DNA from: Hymenobacter amundsenii | GTDB lineage: Bacteria; Bacteroidota; Bacteroidia; Cytophagales; Hymenobacteraceae | Assembly (NCBI RefSeq): GCF_002204745.1 | Contig: NZ_NIRR01000011.1 | Coordinates: 41,437 to 105,436, forward strand | Length of the DNA stretch: 64,000 nt | Direction: 5' to 3' | Program-made: the position numbers and the translations under genes | Notes under the pieces: model-generated | Told to the model about the DNA's origin: nothing | The model's input: the letters and a program-made list of their open reading frames with translations, nothing else | The model's database searches: none | Shown here: positions 1 through 9,139 of the stretch, in pieces | Layout of the letters: every line of letters begins with the position of its first letter | How positions within the stretch are numbered: the first letter of the stretch is position 1

Positions 1-1443
1 CTGCGCCGAGAGCACAACACGGCCGTGATCTTCATCACCCACGATCTGGGTGTGGTGGCCGAAATAGCCGACCGCATCCTCGTTATGTACCGCGGCCACG
101 TGGTGGAGCAGGGACCGGTGCTCGATATTTTTACCAACCCCCAGCACCCCTACACGAAGGGCTTGCTGGCCTGCCGCCCAAAACTTTCGGTGGGCCGCAA
201 AAAACTTCCCGTAGTGGCCGATTTCATGCGTGAAACAGCCGATGGGGGCTTTATCACCACTGAAACTGTCGCGGGTCAAGTGCCTGATGGTGAAAGCGGT
301 GATGACGTCATTGCGACCTCTCACAGTGAGCGTGAAACCACCAAAACGTTCCCCGTGGAACATGGTGTTTCACGCTCCGTGGAACCGAAATTTGGCCTTG
401 AATTGGCTCCCAGCGCAGAATCCGGCGTGGAACTTCCGCTCGCGCAGATGCCTCCCATGGGTCCGGCGACTCCGGGCTTTGATGCGGGGCTGGTCAGTGA
501 AAATGGGGTGGGAGCAGCTGCGGATGAAACTTTGGGAGCTGGTGCGGCTCCCGAAGTTTCATCCGCAGCCCAGGGTTTTAACCCTGGAACGCCGGCCGAC
601 CCCAAGCACGAAACCCAAGCCCCCTTATTACAGGTACAGGACCTGAACGTGTATTTCCCGGTCCGCAAGGGGTTTTTTAACCGGAAGCCGGAGTTTGTGC
701 GGGCCGTGGATGGGGTGAGCTTCGAGATTTACCCCGGCGAAACGGTGGGCCTGGTAGGGGAATCGGGCTGCGGCAAAACGACGCTGGGCCGGGCGCTGCT
801 ACGGCTGGTGGAACCAACTTCAGGCCGCATTCTGTTTGAGGGCGACGATCTGGCGAAGCTGCCGGCCGAAGCGTTGCGCCGTCGCCGCCGCGATTTTCAG
901 ATGGTGTTCCAGGACCCCTACGCCGCCCTCAACCCCATGATGACCGTGGGAGAGGCCATTCTGGAGCCCATGCGGGTGCACGGTGTGGGTGGTACCAAGC
1001 AGCAGCAGAAAGACAAAGTGCTGGAGCTGCTGCGCACGGTGGGCTTGCGCGAGGAGCACTTCATGCGCTACCCCCACGAGTTCAGCGGCGGCCAGCGCCA
1101 GCGCATCTGCATTGCCCGCGCCCTGGCCCTGCAACCCAAGTGCATCATCTGCGACGAGTCGGTGTCAGCCCTCGATGTGTCGGTGCAGGCGCAGGTGCTT
1201 AACCTGCTCAACGACCTCAAGCGCGAGTTCGGCATCACCTATCTGTTCATCACCCACGACCTGTCGGTGGCCCGGTTTATGAGCGACCGGCTACTGGTCA
1301 TGCGCCAGGGCCAGATCGTGGAAAGCGGTTCTGCGGCTGATATTTATGCAAATCCCCAGCATCCGTACACGCAGCAACTGCTGGCCGCCATTCCCAAAGA
1401 CACCCCGGCCGACATCCGGGCCGCCGTGGCCAGCCGGGCGTAG
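1..1443 (+). CDS. Fused dipeptide/oligopeptide-type ABC transporter ATPase (5' partial)
   Basis: The protein powers uptake of peptides or similar solutes across the inner membrane. The frame is open from base 1, so the 5' end lies outside the window. The visible part starts at the H-loop end of a first ATPase domain ([11 protein letters not shown], then the QHPYTKGLL tail typical of the DppD/OppD family). A linker of about 140 residues follows. A complete second ATPase domain begins near base 620, with Walker [10 protein letters not shown], signature FSGGQRQR, Walker B CIICDE and a final QHPYTQQLL tail. DppD-DppF fusions are known in Bacteroidetes, but this linker is unusually long and Glu/Pro/Ala/Gly-rich, and it is encoded by DNA full of palindromes. 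Substrate is not predictable from sequence. No permease gene is visible. Confidence 0.9.
   Translation: MRREHNTAVIFITHDLGVVAEIADRILVMYRGHVVEQGPVLDIFTNPQHPYTKGLLACRPKLSVGRKKLPVVADFMRETADGGFITTETVAGQVPDGESGDDVIATSHSERETTKTFPVEHGVSRSVEPKFGLELAPSAESGVELPLAQMPPMGPATPGFDAGLVSENGVGAAADETLGAGAAPEVSSAAQGFNPGTPADPKHETQAPLLQVQDLNVYFPVRKGFFNRKPEFVRAVDGVSFEIYPGETVGLVGESGCGKTTLGRALLRLVEPTSGRILFEGDDLAKLPAEALRRRRRDFQMVFQDPYAALNPMMTVGEAILEPMRVHGVGGTKQQQKDKVLELLRTVGLREEHFMRYPHEFSGGQRQRICIARALALQPKCIICDESVSALDVSVQAQVLNLLNDLKREFGITYLFITHDLSVARFMSDRLLVMRQGQIVESGSAADIYANPQHPYTQQLLAAIPKDTPADIRAAVASRA
328..377. repeat. Inverted repeat inside the ABC linker coding region
   Basis: GAGCGTGAAAC at 328-338 is answered by GTTTCACGCTC at 367-377. 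GTTCC at 349-353 and GGAAC at 357-361 form an inner stem. The palindrome lies fully in frame in the interdomain linker. Confidence 0.7.
517..569. repeat. 23-bp-arm palindrome inside the ABC linker coding region
   Basis: The arms are 517-539 and 547-569, with one mismatch in 23 positions and a 7-base loop. The core reads GATGAAACTTTGGGAGC against GCTCCCGAAGTTTCATC. A further 8-bp palindrome, CCAGGGTT/AACCCTGG, follows directly at 570-587. All remain in the open frame. Confidence 0.8.
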
Positions 1444-1618
1444 TAGAAGGAACGTCCACTTCGCGTACCGTTGCTGGCTTTCGAACAATGCTGTGCTGCA
1501 ACACTGTTATAGGATGCGCGCAGCAGAAGCTGGATGCTACGCTTCTTAACCCAACCATAACCCCGCTATCGAAGTAGGATATAGTTATTAGCCGTTATAT
1601 TCCGTAGTATCTTACCAA

Positions 1619-1641
1619 GCCGGTTCGCCGGCCCCTTTTTT
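1619..1641 (+). terminator. Probable terminator after the ABC ATPase gene
   Basis: GCCGG-TTC-GCCGGC hairpin followed by CCC and six T. It is 176 bases after the stop codon, so the assignment to that gene is tentative. The rest of the 1444-1730 gap shows no gene. Confidence 0.45.
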
Positions 1642-1730
1642 CATTTCCCGAAAGACCCGGACAGTTTCCGGCTTTCCTCTCATTCAACCTCTGCCGCCTG
1701 AGAACAGACCATTGCCGGCGGCCCGACTAC

Positions 1731-4391
1731 ATGAAACAACCCTCTTCCAAAGCCCCCCGCGCCCCTCGCGCGAAGGCCCAGCCTACCGAATCTACCCCGG
1801 CCCCGGCCGTTGCGGCCGCCATCAGCCAGGACCAGATCATGCGGATTTTCCGCGATAACCCGGGCAAAGTCCTGACCTACCGGCAGCTCTCGCGCCGCTT
1901 GGGCGTGACCACCAAAGACCAACGCGAAGTGGTGTTTGCCCACCTGCGCGAACTGCGCCAGAACGACCAGCTGCTGCTGATTCAGAACGACGAGTACCGC
2001 CTCACCGATGAGGCGGCCGCCGCCTTCGAAGCCGCCCCGAAAGGCCGCATCAAGGGCACCCGAAAAGCTAAGAACGACGGTGCCGAGCCGGAAGCCCCTG
2101 AGGCCCCGGTGGAGCCCGGCGAGCTGCCGCCCGGCAAGAAGCTGCCCCGGGGTGGCCGGGTAGCCGAGAGTGAGTTCGGCCAGAACCCAGTGGTGCACCG
2201 CCGCCGCGAAGCCGGTTTCGATTTTGCCGATGCCGACGACCCGCAGGCACCCCGCCGCCGCCGCGAAAGCGGGGGCGATACTATTGTGGGCACCGTGGCC
2301 CTGGCCACCGACAAGTATGCCTTCGTGATTAGCGAGGAGACGGAGAAGGACGTGCGCGTGTTCACCGACCGTCTCAAGTTTGCCATGCAGGGCGACACCG
2401 TGCGGCTGCGGCTGCGCAGCTCCCGCGACGGCCGCCCGGTGGGCGACGTGGTGGAAGTGCTCGACCGCAAGCGCCCCGAAGTAGTGGGCCGCCTCCAGAT
2501 TCGCGACAACGTGGCCTTCGTGAAGCCCGACAACCGCAAAATGTATTTCGATGTGTACGTGAGCCAGGACGACCTCAACGGCGCCCAGCACGGCGAGAAA
2601 GTACTCGTCCATGTCACCGAGTTTCCGGAGGAAGGCTCCGACCGTTCGCCCGCTGGCGTAATTGAGCGCAGCTTTGGGCAGGCCGGCGGCAACGAGGCCG
2701 AAATCAACGCCATCATGGCCGAGTTCGGCTTGCCGTTTGAATTCCCGGCCGAGGTAGAGGCTGAGTCGGAGGAGATGAGCACCGAGATTGAGGCCGCCGA
2801 AATCGAGCGCCGCCGCGACTTCCGGGGTATCACGACCTTCACCATCGACCCGGCCGACGCCAAGGACTTCGACGATGCACTCTCGATTCAGCAGCTCGAA
2901 AACGGGCATTGGGAAATCGGCGTCCATATTGCCGACGTAACCCACTTCGTGCGCCTCGACACCGCTCTGGAAAGCGAAGCCCGTCAGCGGGCCACCTCGG
3001 TGTACCTCGTGGATCGGGTGATTCCGATGCTACCCGAGCGCCTTAGTAACGGCCTCTGTTCGCTGCGTCCCAACGAGGACAAGCTGACCTTCTCGGCCGT
3101 GTTCGAACTCGATGAGAACGGCAAGCTTTACAGCACCTGGCTGGGCAAAACCATCATTCACTCCGACCGCCGCTTCGCCTACGAAGACGCCCAGGAGCGC
3201 ATTGAGGGCTTGGATTCCGACTACACCCAGGAAGTGCAGCTCATGAACCGCATCGCCAAAAAGCTCTGCGCCGCCCGCTTCAAGCAGGGAGCCATCAGCT
3301 TCGAAACCCAGGAAGTGAAGTTCCGCCTCGATGAGGATGGTACGCCGCTGGGCGTGTACGTGAAGGAGCGCAAGGATGCCCACAAGATGATTGAGGAGTT
3401 CATGCTGCTGGCTAACCGCAAGGTGGCCGAGTTCGTGTTCAAGCTCAAAAAGACCAAGCCGCGCTTCACGATGGTCTACCGGGTCCATGACTCGCCCGAC
3501 CCCGAGCGCCTCCAGAACTTCGCCCTGTTCGCCAAGAAATTTGGCTACCAGCTCGACCTCAACAACCCCCAGAAGCTGAGCACTGAGCTCAACGACCTGA
3601 GCACCGAAGTGGTGGGCCGCCCCGAGCAGAACGTGCTCCAGACCCTGGCCATCCGCACGATGGCCAAGGCCACCTACACCACCGACCCGCGGGGGCACTT
3701 CGGTCTGGCCTTCGAGCACTACTCGCACTTTACCTCGCCCATCCGCCGCTACCCCGACATGATGGCCCACCGCCTGCTCGAGCACTACCTCGAAGGCGGC
3801 AAGAACGTGGAAGTGGAGCCTATTGAGGAGGAGTGCAAGCACTCGTCGGAGCGCGAGAAACTGGCCGCCAGTGCCGAGCGGGCCAGCATCAAGTTCAAGC
3901 AGGTCGAGTTCCTGCAAGACCACATCGGCGAGCAGTACACCGGTGTCGTGTCGGGTCTCACCGAGTGGGGCATGTACGTGGAAATTGCCGAGAACAAGTG
4001 CGAGGGAATGATCCGCGTGAGCGACATTCCCGGCGACTTCTTCGAGCTCGACAAAGACAACTACCGCCTCGTGGGCCAGCGCAACAAGCGCATCATTCAG
4101 TTCGGCGACGAACTGCAGGTGGAGGTGAAAGCTGTGAACCTGCTCGACCGTACCATCGACTTTGCCCTCGTGGATGACCGCCCCGACGACGTAAAGCAGC
4201 GCGAGCATCAGGAGCGCCGCGACAGCAGCAGCAGCCCCCGTGGCTACCGCCCCGAGCGCAGTGGCGGCAAGTCGGGCGGTGGCAGCAGCAAGGGCGGCCG
4301 CAGCGACGGTAAAAACAGCAGCAACAGCGCCGGCGGCCGCTCCGACGGTAAGAGCAGCAGCAAAGGCGGCGGTGGCAAGCGCCGCCGATAA
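1731..4391 (+). CDS. rnr: Ribonuclease R
   Basis: This is a processive 3'-5' exoribonuclease that degrades structured RNA in the cytoplasm. At 886 residues it is longer than E. coli RNase R. After a Lys/Ala/Pro-rich start comes a winged-helix domain (about 34-88), then cold-shock domains and the RNB catalytic domain from about residue 365. The metal-binding motif DPADAKDFDDA is near 372-382. A C-terminal S1 domain (about 735-820, GVVSGLTEWGMYVEI) is followed by a tail of roughly 60 residues rich in Ser, Gly, Lys and Arg. Such basic tails are common in RNase R and probably bind RNA. The ATG at 1731 is chosen because it opens directly into the basic N-terminus. It is a single-gene unit ended by a hairpin. 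Confidence 0.97.
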   Translation: MKQPSSKAPRAPRAKAQPTESTPAPAVAAAISQDQIMRIFRDNPGKVLTYRQLSRRLGVTTKDQREVVFAHLRELRQNDQLLLIQNDEYRLTDEAAAAFEAAPKGRIKGTRKAKNDGAEPEAPEAPVEPGELPPGKKLPRGGRVAESEFGQNPVVHRRREAGFDFADADDPQAPRRRRESGGDTIVGTVALATDKYAFVISEETEKDVRVFTDRLKFAMQGDTVRLRLRSSRDGRPVGDVVEVLDRKRPEVVGRLQIRDNVAFVKPDNRKMYFDVYVSQDDLNGAQHGEKVLVHVTEFPEEGSDRSPAGVIERSFGQAGGNEAEINAIMAEFGLPFEFPAEVEAESEEMSTEIEAAEIERRRDFRGITTFTIDPADAKDFDDALSIQQLENGHWEIGVHIADVTHFVRLDTALESEARQRATSVYLVDRVIPMLPERLSNGLCSLRPNEDKLTFSAVFELDENGKLYSTWLGKTIIHSDRRFAYEDAQERIEGLDSDYTQEVQLMNRIAKKLCAARFKQGAISFETQEVKFRLDEDGTPLGVYVKERKDAHKMIEEFMLLANRKVAEFVFKLKKTKPRFTMVYRVHDSPDPERLQNFALFAKKFGYQLDLNNPQKLSTELNDLSTEVVGRPEQNVLQTLAIRTMAKATYTTDPRGHFGLAFEHYSHFTSPIRRYPDMMAHRLLEHYLEGGKNVEVEPIEEECKHSSEREKLAASAERASIKFKQVEFLQDHIGEQYTGVVSGLTEWGMYVEIAENKCEGMIRVSDIPGDFFELDKDNYRLVGQRNKRIIQFGDELQVEVKAVNLLDRTIDFALVDDRPDDVKQREHQERRDSSSSPRGYRPERSGGKSGGGSSKGGRSDGKNSSNSAGGRSDGKSSSKGGGGKRRR

Positions 4392-4430
4392 CGCCCTAAG
4401 CGGCAAAACCCGATGCCTGCATGAAACGAG

Positions 4431-4468
4431 AAGCCCCTGTTACCGGCAACGGTAGAAGGGGCTTTTTG
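4431..4468. terminator. Terminator between rnr and a convergent TonB-like gene
   Basis: AAGCCCCTGTTACCG pairs with CGGTAGAAGGGGCTT around a GCAA loop, followed by a T-run. It can serve rnr. Confidence 0.8.
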
Positions 4469-4487
4469 CTGCCAGGGCCGGGGATGT

Positions 4488-4997
4488 CTACTTAAAATCC
4501 ACTGGTACTGTCACCCTCATATCGCCGGGCTGACCGCCGCGCTTGCCCGGGGCGAAGGTATTCAATCTGCCTACCGCCGCTACTGCTGCGGCATCGTAGG
4601 CCGGGGTCAGGCCCCGGCCCGGCACTACGGCGATTCCGGATAAGGCTCCTGACGCCAGCACTGTAAACTGCACCATCACCGACCCGCGCTGCCGTGGGCC
4701 ACCGGGCCGTTTTAGGTTCTTGCTGATGAGTGTGTACATGGCCTGCGCCCCACCCGGAAAAGTGGGTACTGTTTCCACCTGCATGTATCTGCCCGTGGTA
4801 AGCGCCACCGAATCGAGGGCGGTGGGAGCTGGCGGGCTCGGCTTCGGGGCTATAGGCTGTTGGTTCGTTTTAGGGGGCAGTGGCACGATGGGGTCGGGCG
4901 GGCGGGCATCCCAGCGGTTGTAGGAGTTCTGGACTAGGGCCATAGCCGGCAGCAGCAGCGAAACCAACAGTAGCAGCAGCGAAGGGTTAACTCTCAT
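4488..4997 (-). CDS. TonB C-terminal-like secreted protein
   Basis: A 169-residue protein with an N-terminal hydrophobic signal (LLLLLVSLLLPAMAL), a proline-rich stretch (about 32-60), and a C-terminal domain resembling the TonB energy-transducer C-terminus. The visible cues are FPGG near 80, SVMVQFTVLASGAL, then an alternating pattern ending in MRVTVPVDFK. Bacteroidetes encode many such TonB_C proteins. Some contact TonB-dependent receptors in the periplasm; others have unknown roles. No exbB/exbD gene is nearby. The gene converges on rnr and diverges from the prenyl synthase. Assignment to the TonB_C family is fairly secure; the role is not. Confidence 0.72.
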   Translation of the reverse strand: MRVNPSLLLLLVSLLLPAMALVQNSYNRWDARPPDPIVPLPPKTNQQPIAPKPSPPAPTALDSVALTTGRYMQVETVPTFPGGAQAMYTLISKNLKRPGGPRQRGSVMVQFTVLASGALSGIAVVPGRGLTPAYDAAAVAAVGRLNTFAPGKRGGQPGDMRVTVPVDFK

Positions 4998-5077
4998 GGC
5001 AGGGAAGATACGAAGTTGGTCGGAGCAGCGCTTCCCGCAACCCGCCGTACCTTTCCCTGCTCAACCTGATTTCCCAC

Positions 5078-6049
5078 ATGGACCTCTCTTTCGTTACCGA
5101 TAAACTCAATGCTGGCCTGGCCGGCCTGGCCTACGGCGACCAGCCAACGAGCCTCTACGAGCCCATCCGCTACATCATGAGCCTCGGCGGCAAGCGCATC
5201 CGGCCCGTGCTCACGCTGCTCGGTGCCCACCTGTTTACCGACGAGCTTGATGCCATCGTGAAGCCCGCCCTGGCCACCGAAGTCTTCCACAACTTCACCC
5301 TGCTCCACGACGACCTGATGGACCAGGCCCCCCTGCGCCGGGGCCAGGCCACGGTGCACGAAAAGTGGAATCCCAACGTAGCCATATTGAGCGGCGACGT
5401 GATGCTGGTGCGGGCCTACGAGCTGCTCTTCGATGTGCCTGGGCCCCTGCTGGCGCCCCTGCTGCGCCGGTTCTCGCAAACGGCCGCCGAGGTCTGCGAG
5501 GGCCAGCAGTGGGATATGCACTTCGAAACCCAGTCCGACGTCAGCATTGCCCAATACCTCGATATGATCCGGCTGAAAACGGCCGTGCTGCTGGGCTTCG
5601 CACTGGAGCTGGGCGCCCGGCTTGGCGGGTCTTCGGAGGAAGATGCCGACCACCTGCGCCAGTTTGGGGTGGATATCGGCCTGGCTTTCCAGCTCCGCGA
5701 CGACCTGCTCGACGTATACGGCGACGCCGCTACCTTCGGCAAGCGCGTGGGTGGCGATATTCTGGCCGACAAAAAGACCTACCTGCTGCTCACGGCCCAG
5801 GCCCAGGCCAGCTCCGCCCAGCGGGCCGTGCTGGCCCGCCACATCGGCCAGCCGGTGCCCGATGAGGACGCCAAGATCGAGGCCGTGCGGGCCATCTACG
5901 ACGAGCTCGAAATCCGCCCCCAGACCGAAGCGCTTATCAACGACTACTTCCTCGATGCCTTACAGCATCTGGAGCGCGTAGCGGCCCCCGAAACGCGCAA
6001 AAAGCCCCTGCATCAACTGGCCCTCCAACTCCTGGAGCGCGAGCAGTAG
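5078..6049 (+). CDS. Polyprenyl diphosphate synthase (trans-isoprenyl synthase)
   Basis: This enzyme elongates allylic diphosphates with isopentenyl diphosphate to make the long prenyl chain used for quinones or related lipids. It has 323 residues, normal for the family. GGKRIRP (substrate binding) is near residue 34, the first Asp-rich motif DDLMD near 82-86, and the second, DDLLD, in FQLRDDLLDVYGD near 208-212. Chain length cannot be read safely from the motifs. It could be octaprenyl/heptaprenyl (ispB-like) or a shorter GGPP synthase, which would feed the GGGP synthase encoded at 50.1 kb. A palindromic repeat follows the stop. Confidence 0.93.
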   Translation: MDLSFVTDKLNAGLAGLAYGDQPTSLYEPIRYIMSLGGKRIRPVLTLLGAHLFTDELDAIVKPALATEVFHNFTLLHDDLMDQAPLRRGQATVHEKWNPNVAILSGDVMLVRAYELLFDVPGPLLAPLLRRFSQTAAEVCEGQQWDMHFETQSDVSIAQYLDMIRLKTAVLLGFALELGARLGGSSEEDADHLRQFGVDIGLAFQLRDDLLDVYGDAATFGKRVGGDILADKKTYLLLTAQAQASSAQRAVLARHIGQPVPDEDAKIEAVRAIYDELEIRPQTEALINDYFLDALQHLERVAAPETRKKPLHQLALQLLEREQ

Positions 6050-6068
6050 CCGGCAGCCCTGGATGTTT

Positions 6069-6123
6069 GGCAAATGAACAGTGTCATGCTGCGCTCCGCT
6101 TAGCATGACACTGTTCATTTGCC
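6069..6123. repeat. Intergenic palindrome with 22-bp perfect arms
   Basis: The arms are 6069-6090 and 6102-6123 (core CAGTGTCATGCT / AGCATGACACTG) around an 11-base loop. It lies between the prenyl synthase and rhomboid genes and resembles the GTCATTC palindromes found later in the window. Confidence 0.85.
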
Positions 6124-6175
6124 CGAATCTTCATCTGATACCCCGTATCAACTTCCCCCTCCCCAACCTCTACGA

Positions 6176-6823
6176 ATGGAATTATCCGCCACCCTCGTGC
6201 TGGCCGTGCTTACGGTCGGCATCTCACTTTACGCCTGGTCGAATCCCGAATTTCTCGACAGCTGGATTCTGGAGCCCTACCGCATCCGGCGCCAGGGCGG
6301 CGAGTGGTACCGCTTCATTACCTCTGGCTTTCTGCACGCCGATTTCACCCACCTGCTCTTCAACATGATTGCCTTCTACTCCTTCAGCCGGGTAGTAGAA
6401 AACATCTTCGCTTACGCCTTCGGGCCCACCGCCGGGTTGCTCTGGTTCCTGCTGCTCTACCTGGGCGGCATCGTCGTGTCCGATATCCCCACTTACCTAC
6501 GCCACCGCGACGACCCCGGCTACCGTTCCCTCGGCGCCTCGGGCGGGGTGTCGGCGGTCATCTTCGCAGCCATCCTGTTCAACCCGGCCGCAGGCCTCTA
6601 CATCTTCCCGTTGCCCTTCGAAATCCCGGGCTTCCTCTTCGGCCTCCTCTACCTGGCCTACTCCTACTACATGAGCCAACGCCGGGCGGGCGGCGACAAC
6701 ATCAACCACGATGCCCACTTTTACGGGGCGTTGTACGGTATTGTGCTCACCCTCATCCTTATTCCACGGGCAGCCACCATCTTCTGGACACAATTGCAGA
6801 ATTATGTTGGTAATCATCTGTAA
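6176..6823 (+). CDS. Rhomboid family intramembrane serine protease
   Basis: An integral membrane protease predicted to cut transmembrane segments of other proteins. At 215 residues it has six hydrophobic segments. Family marks are visible: SGFLHADFTHLLFNM in the second segment, the GASGG nucleophile motif (Ser near residue 124), and HDAHFYGALYG, which carries the catalytic His near residue 183. The ATG at 6176 is preferred because the longer frame would start with TTG inside the palindrome at 6069-6123. Between segments 3 and 4 there is a charged loop (YLRHRDDPGYRS). No substrate is suggested by neighbours. Confidence 0.9.
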   Translation: MELSATLVLAVLTVGISLYAWSNPEFLDSWILEPYRIRRQGGEWYRFITSGFLHADFTHLLFNMIAFYSFSRVVENIFAYAFGPTAGLLWFLLLYLGGIVVSDIPTYLRHRDDPGYRSLGASGGVSAVIFAAILFNPAAGLYIFPLPFEIPGFLFGLLYLAYSYYMSQRRAGGDNINHDAHFYGALYGIVLTLILIPRAATIFWTQLQNYVGNHL

Positions 6824-6921
6824 ATCAGTTATTTAAGTATAAAAACGGCAATTTAGTAATATCTATTTCGGCGCTGATGCGTAAAGGGGCCATCATCTCT
6901 CCAAAATTCATCTTCCCTGCC

Positions 6922-7209
6922 ATGAACACGCTTACCACCTTCACCAAACGTTTGCCTGGCTTCGGCCTGATGCTTTCCCTGTTCACCGTTTCGTTGCTCA
7001 GCTCGTGTAGCCGTTTCAACACCGACGGTAGCTTGGCCACCTGGGGCTACATTATTCTGGCTCTCGACGTATTCGCCCTCTTCGACATTTTCCGTCAGAA
7101 CTGGGGTATCGGCAAGAAGATCCTCTGGGCCGCCATCGTGTTCCTGTTTCCCCTCGGTGGTCTGATCATCTACTTCCTCTTCGCTGGCCGCGGTAAATCG
7201 AGCACCTAA
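6922..7209 (+). CDS. Small membrane protein, PLDc_N-like
   Basis: A 95-residue protein. A signal-like or lipobox-like N-terminus (LFTVSLLSSCSRF, Cys near 28) is followed by two hydrophobic segments (about 40-57 and 68-88), the second containing WAAIVFLFPLGGLIIYFLFAGRG without the bracketing charged residues. The pattern of two helices with F-P-x-G-x-x-I-Y matches the phospholipase D N-terminal membrane domain (PLDc_N) found alone in many Bacteroidetes proteins. There is no catalytic domain. The ATG at 6922 is chosen over an upstream one at 6877, which would add residues before the signal sequence. Function unknown. Confidence 0.72.
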   Translation: MNTLTTFTKRLPGFGLMLSLFTVSLLSSCSRFNTDGSLATWGYIILALDVFALFDIFRQNWGIGKKILWAAIVFLFPLGGLIIYFLFAGRGKSST

Positions 7210-7234
7210 TAGGGTTTGCTGTAACCGATAAAGA

Positions 7235-7272
7235 AAGAAGCCCCGCTGTACGTTAGTACGGCGGGGCTTCTT
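7235..7272. terminator. Bidirectional terminator
   Basis: AAGAAGCCCCGC pairs with GCGGGGCTTCTT, with an inner GTAC/GTAC stem. It sits between convergent genes. Confidence 0.85.
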
Positions 7273-7300
7273 GTTATGCGGAACCACAGAGGGGAGTTAT

Positions 7301-7924
7301 TTACTTGCCACCCACCAGCCGGCGCTTTTCCATGCGGGCCACGTGCTGCAAAATGGCGCCGGTATTCGTGATTTGGGTGGCTTGCCAATGGTCGCCGCGG
7401 TTAAGCATCTTCACTTCCAGCACCAGCGTGGTATCGTAGCGGGGTTGGGTGAACTCCAGGCCAATCAGGGCCTGCTCGCCCTCTTCGCGGGTGTAGGCAA
7501 TACCCTTGAAGCGGCTGCCTTCGCCTACTACTTTGCCGGCCAGCCCCAGCATCGATACGTTTACCAGGCGCTTGGGCGCGGCGACCGTGGCGGCTTCTAC
7601 CGAGCCGGTTTCTACGTAGCGTTGCACCTCCTTGCGAGCCGCCTGCACCAGCTGGGGCTTCAACAGGCTCAGGGCTCCCGTCATGGCCAGGCCCCCGGGG
7701 TTGAGCACGCCCAGGGCCGAGCTTTGCTTCGTGACGTCGTTCACGAGGTTGCTCGTCACGCTGTTCACGTCTACGTACTGCTCGAAGGCGGCTGGATCGT
7801 GGTCGTCGAGGGCTTTGTAGGCCTGCATAAGCGAGTACTTGGGTGCGTTGCGCACCTTGTAAAAGTAGAGGTAGCCTCCAACGCCAACCGCGACGAGAAC
7901 AATGAGGATGAGGAGTTTTTTCAT
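7301..7924 (-). CDS. DUF2939 family membrane-anchored protein
   Basis: A 207-residue protein with one N-terminal membrane segment (LLILIVLVAVGVGGYLYF) and a soluble domain that begins YSLMQAYKALDDHDPAAFEQYVD. That opening is typical of DUF2939 proteins, which have no established function. The frame stays open far upstream, but the ATG at 7924 (MKKLL) begins the membrane anchor and is the only sensible start. The gene diverges from the GDPD gene, and 141 bases separate the two starts. Confidence 0.8.
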   Translation of the reverse strand: MKKLLILIVLVAVGVGGYLYFYKVRNAPKYSLMQAYKALDDHDPAAFEQYVDVNSVTSNLVNDVTKQSSALGVLNPGGLAMTGALSLLKPQLVQAARKEVQRYVETGSVEAATVAAPKRLVNVSMLGLAGKVVGEGSRFKGIAYTREEGEQALIGLEFTQPRYDTTLVLEVKMLNRGDHWQATQITNTGAILQHVARMEKRRLVGGK

Positions 7925-8065
7925 GGGGCGTAAAGCCAGGGGAGTGATAAGTGGGAAGGGGAGGTGATGCCCCCGTAAAATTAGCTCGATTTCCCCACGC
8001 GGACAGCGTGACTTGCGTAAGCAGAGCTGCCAGGGCACCGTTGCCCCGGCTGTTTCCTGCAAGCC

Positions 8066-8920
8066 ATGTTTCTGCCAACTATCCAGCCGTTTCCTGAGGT
8101 CCACGGCCACCGGGGTTGCCGGGGTCTGCGCCCCGAGAATACGCTGCCCGCTTTCCGCGAAGCGCTCCGCCTGGGTGTTGATGCGGTGGAGCTGGACGTA
8201 GTAATATCGGCCGACCGGCAGGTGGTGGTATCGCACGAGCCCTGGATGTCGGCCGCCATTTGCCGGCTGCCCGATGGCGCACCTATCGCTCCCGCCGAGG
8301 CCCCCCAGCACAACCTCTACCAACTCCCCTACGCCCGTATCCGGGAGTACGACTGCGGCCGCACGCGCCACCCCAGCTTCCCGCAGCAGCAGCCCACGCC
8401 CGCCGTGAAGCCTTTGCTCCGGGAGGTGGTAGCAGACCTCGAAAACCTGACCCGCCAGCTGGGCCGGCCGCCGGTTAAATACAGCGTCGAAATTAAGAGC
8501 GAGCCGGCCCACGACTACCTCTTCCAGCCCCCGCCCGCCGAGCTGTTGGCTCTGGTGCTGGCCGAACTCCGGGCCCTTCAGATCATGGACCGCACCACGC
8601 TGCTTTGCTTCGATAAGCGCGTGCTGCAACTGGCCCACCAAACGGCGCCCGACCTCCCGTTGTGCCTACTCATTGAAGACGAGATTCCGTTGGCTCAGCA
8701 CTTGGCAGCGCTAGGGTTCCGGCCTGCTGTTGTCGGCCCCGACTTCCGGTTGCTCACTCCCGCCTGGGCTGCGGAACTACGGGCGCAGGCTATTCGGCTG
8801 GTGCCTTGGACCGTGAATGAGCCCGCCGATTTACGGGCCGTGCTGGCCATGCATCCCTGGGGGATTACTACCGATTACCCCGACCGGCTGCTGGCTTTGC
8901 GGTCAGCGTTTTTGTGCTAA
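8066..8920 (+). CDS. Glycerophosphodiester phosphodiesterase
   Basis: The protein hydrolyses glycerophosphodiesters to an alcohol and glycerol 3-phosphate, recycling phospholipid head groups. It has 284 residues. Catalytic and metal-binding motifs are in order at the start: HGHRG near 13-17 followed by PENTLPAF, ELD near 42-44, and the second catalytic His in VVVSHEP near 56. The barrel ends in the expected VPWTVNEPADLRAVL and GITTDYPDRL motifs. No signal peptide is seen, so a cytoplasmic location is likely (UgpQ-like). The following GTTAC-box region separates it from the next gene. Confidence 0.93.
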   Translation: MFLPTIQPFPEVHGHRGCRGLRPENTLPAFREALRLGVDAVELDVVISADRQVVVSHEPWMSAAICRLPDGAPIAPAEAPQHNLYQLPYARIREYDCGRTRHPSFPQQQPTPAVKPLLREVVADLENLTRQLGRPPVKYSVEIKSEPAHDYLFQPPPAELLALVLAELRALQIMDRTTLLCFDKRVLQLAHQTAPDLPLCLLIEDEIPLAQHLAALGFRPAVVGPDFRLLTPAWAAELRAQAIRLVPWTVNEPADLRAVLAMHPWGITTDYPDRLLALRSAFLC

Positions 8921-8933
8921 GCCGGAGTGCAAC

Positions 8934-9137
8934 GTTACAAAGGGCTGCCGTTACACAAAAGGAGTTACACAGTGAATAATGTTACGTTGTAACGATTGCA
9001 ATACAATGTAATAATGTTTTACGTTTTACAAATTATCTTGTGTTACACGTCTATTACGTAACATCTTTACTGTAAGTGTTGGTTACATAACTTGTATTGA
9101 TGATATTTACATCTCTATCATCTGTTACAGCCGTTAC
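8934..9137. promoter_or_regulatory. Array of about ten GTTAC/GTAAC boxes
   Basis: GTTAC occurs at 8934, 8950, 8964, 8981, 9042, 9082, 9124 and 9133, and GTAAC at 8989 and 9058, all in about 200 bases. Many boxes extend to GTTACA. The array ends two bases before the start codon of the HTH gene and is far more AT-rich than its surroundings. Two more GTTAC boxes lie inside that gene (9359, 9422). It looks like an autoregulatory operator cluster or an iteron-like array. Confidence 0.6.
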
Positions 9138-9139
9138 GT

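Noticed and set aside
1680..2945. Long minus-strand open frames over rnr
   Set aside because: They mirror codon bias of the high-GC rnr gene, show no family motif, and overlap it fully.
3030..4406. 458-codon minus-strand frame
   Set aside because: Low-complexity antisense of rnr with Ala/Val/Leu repeats; no start context or domain.
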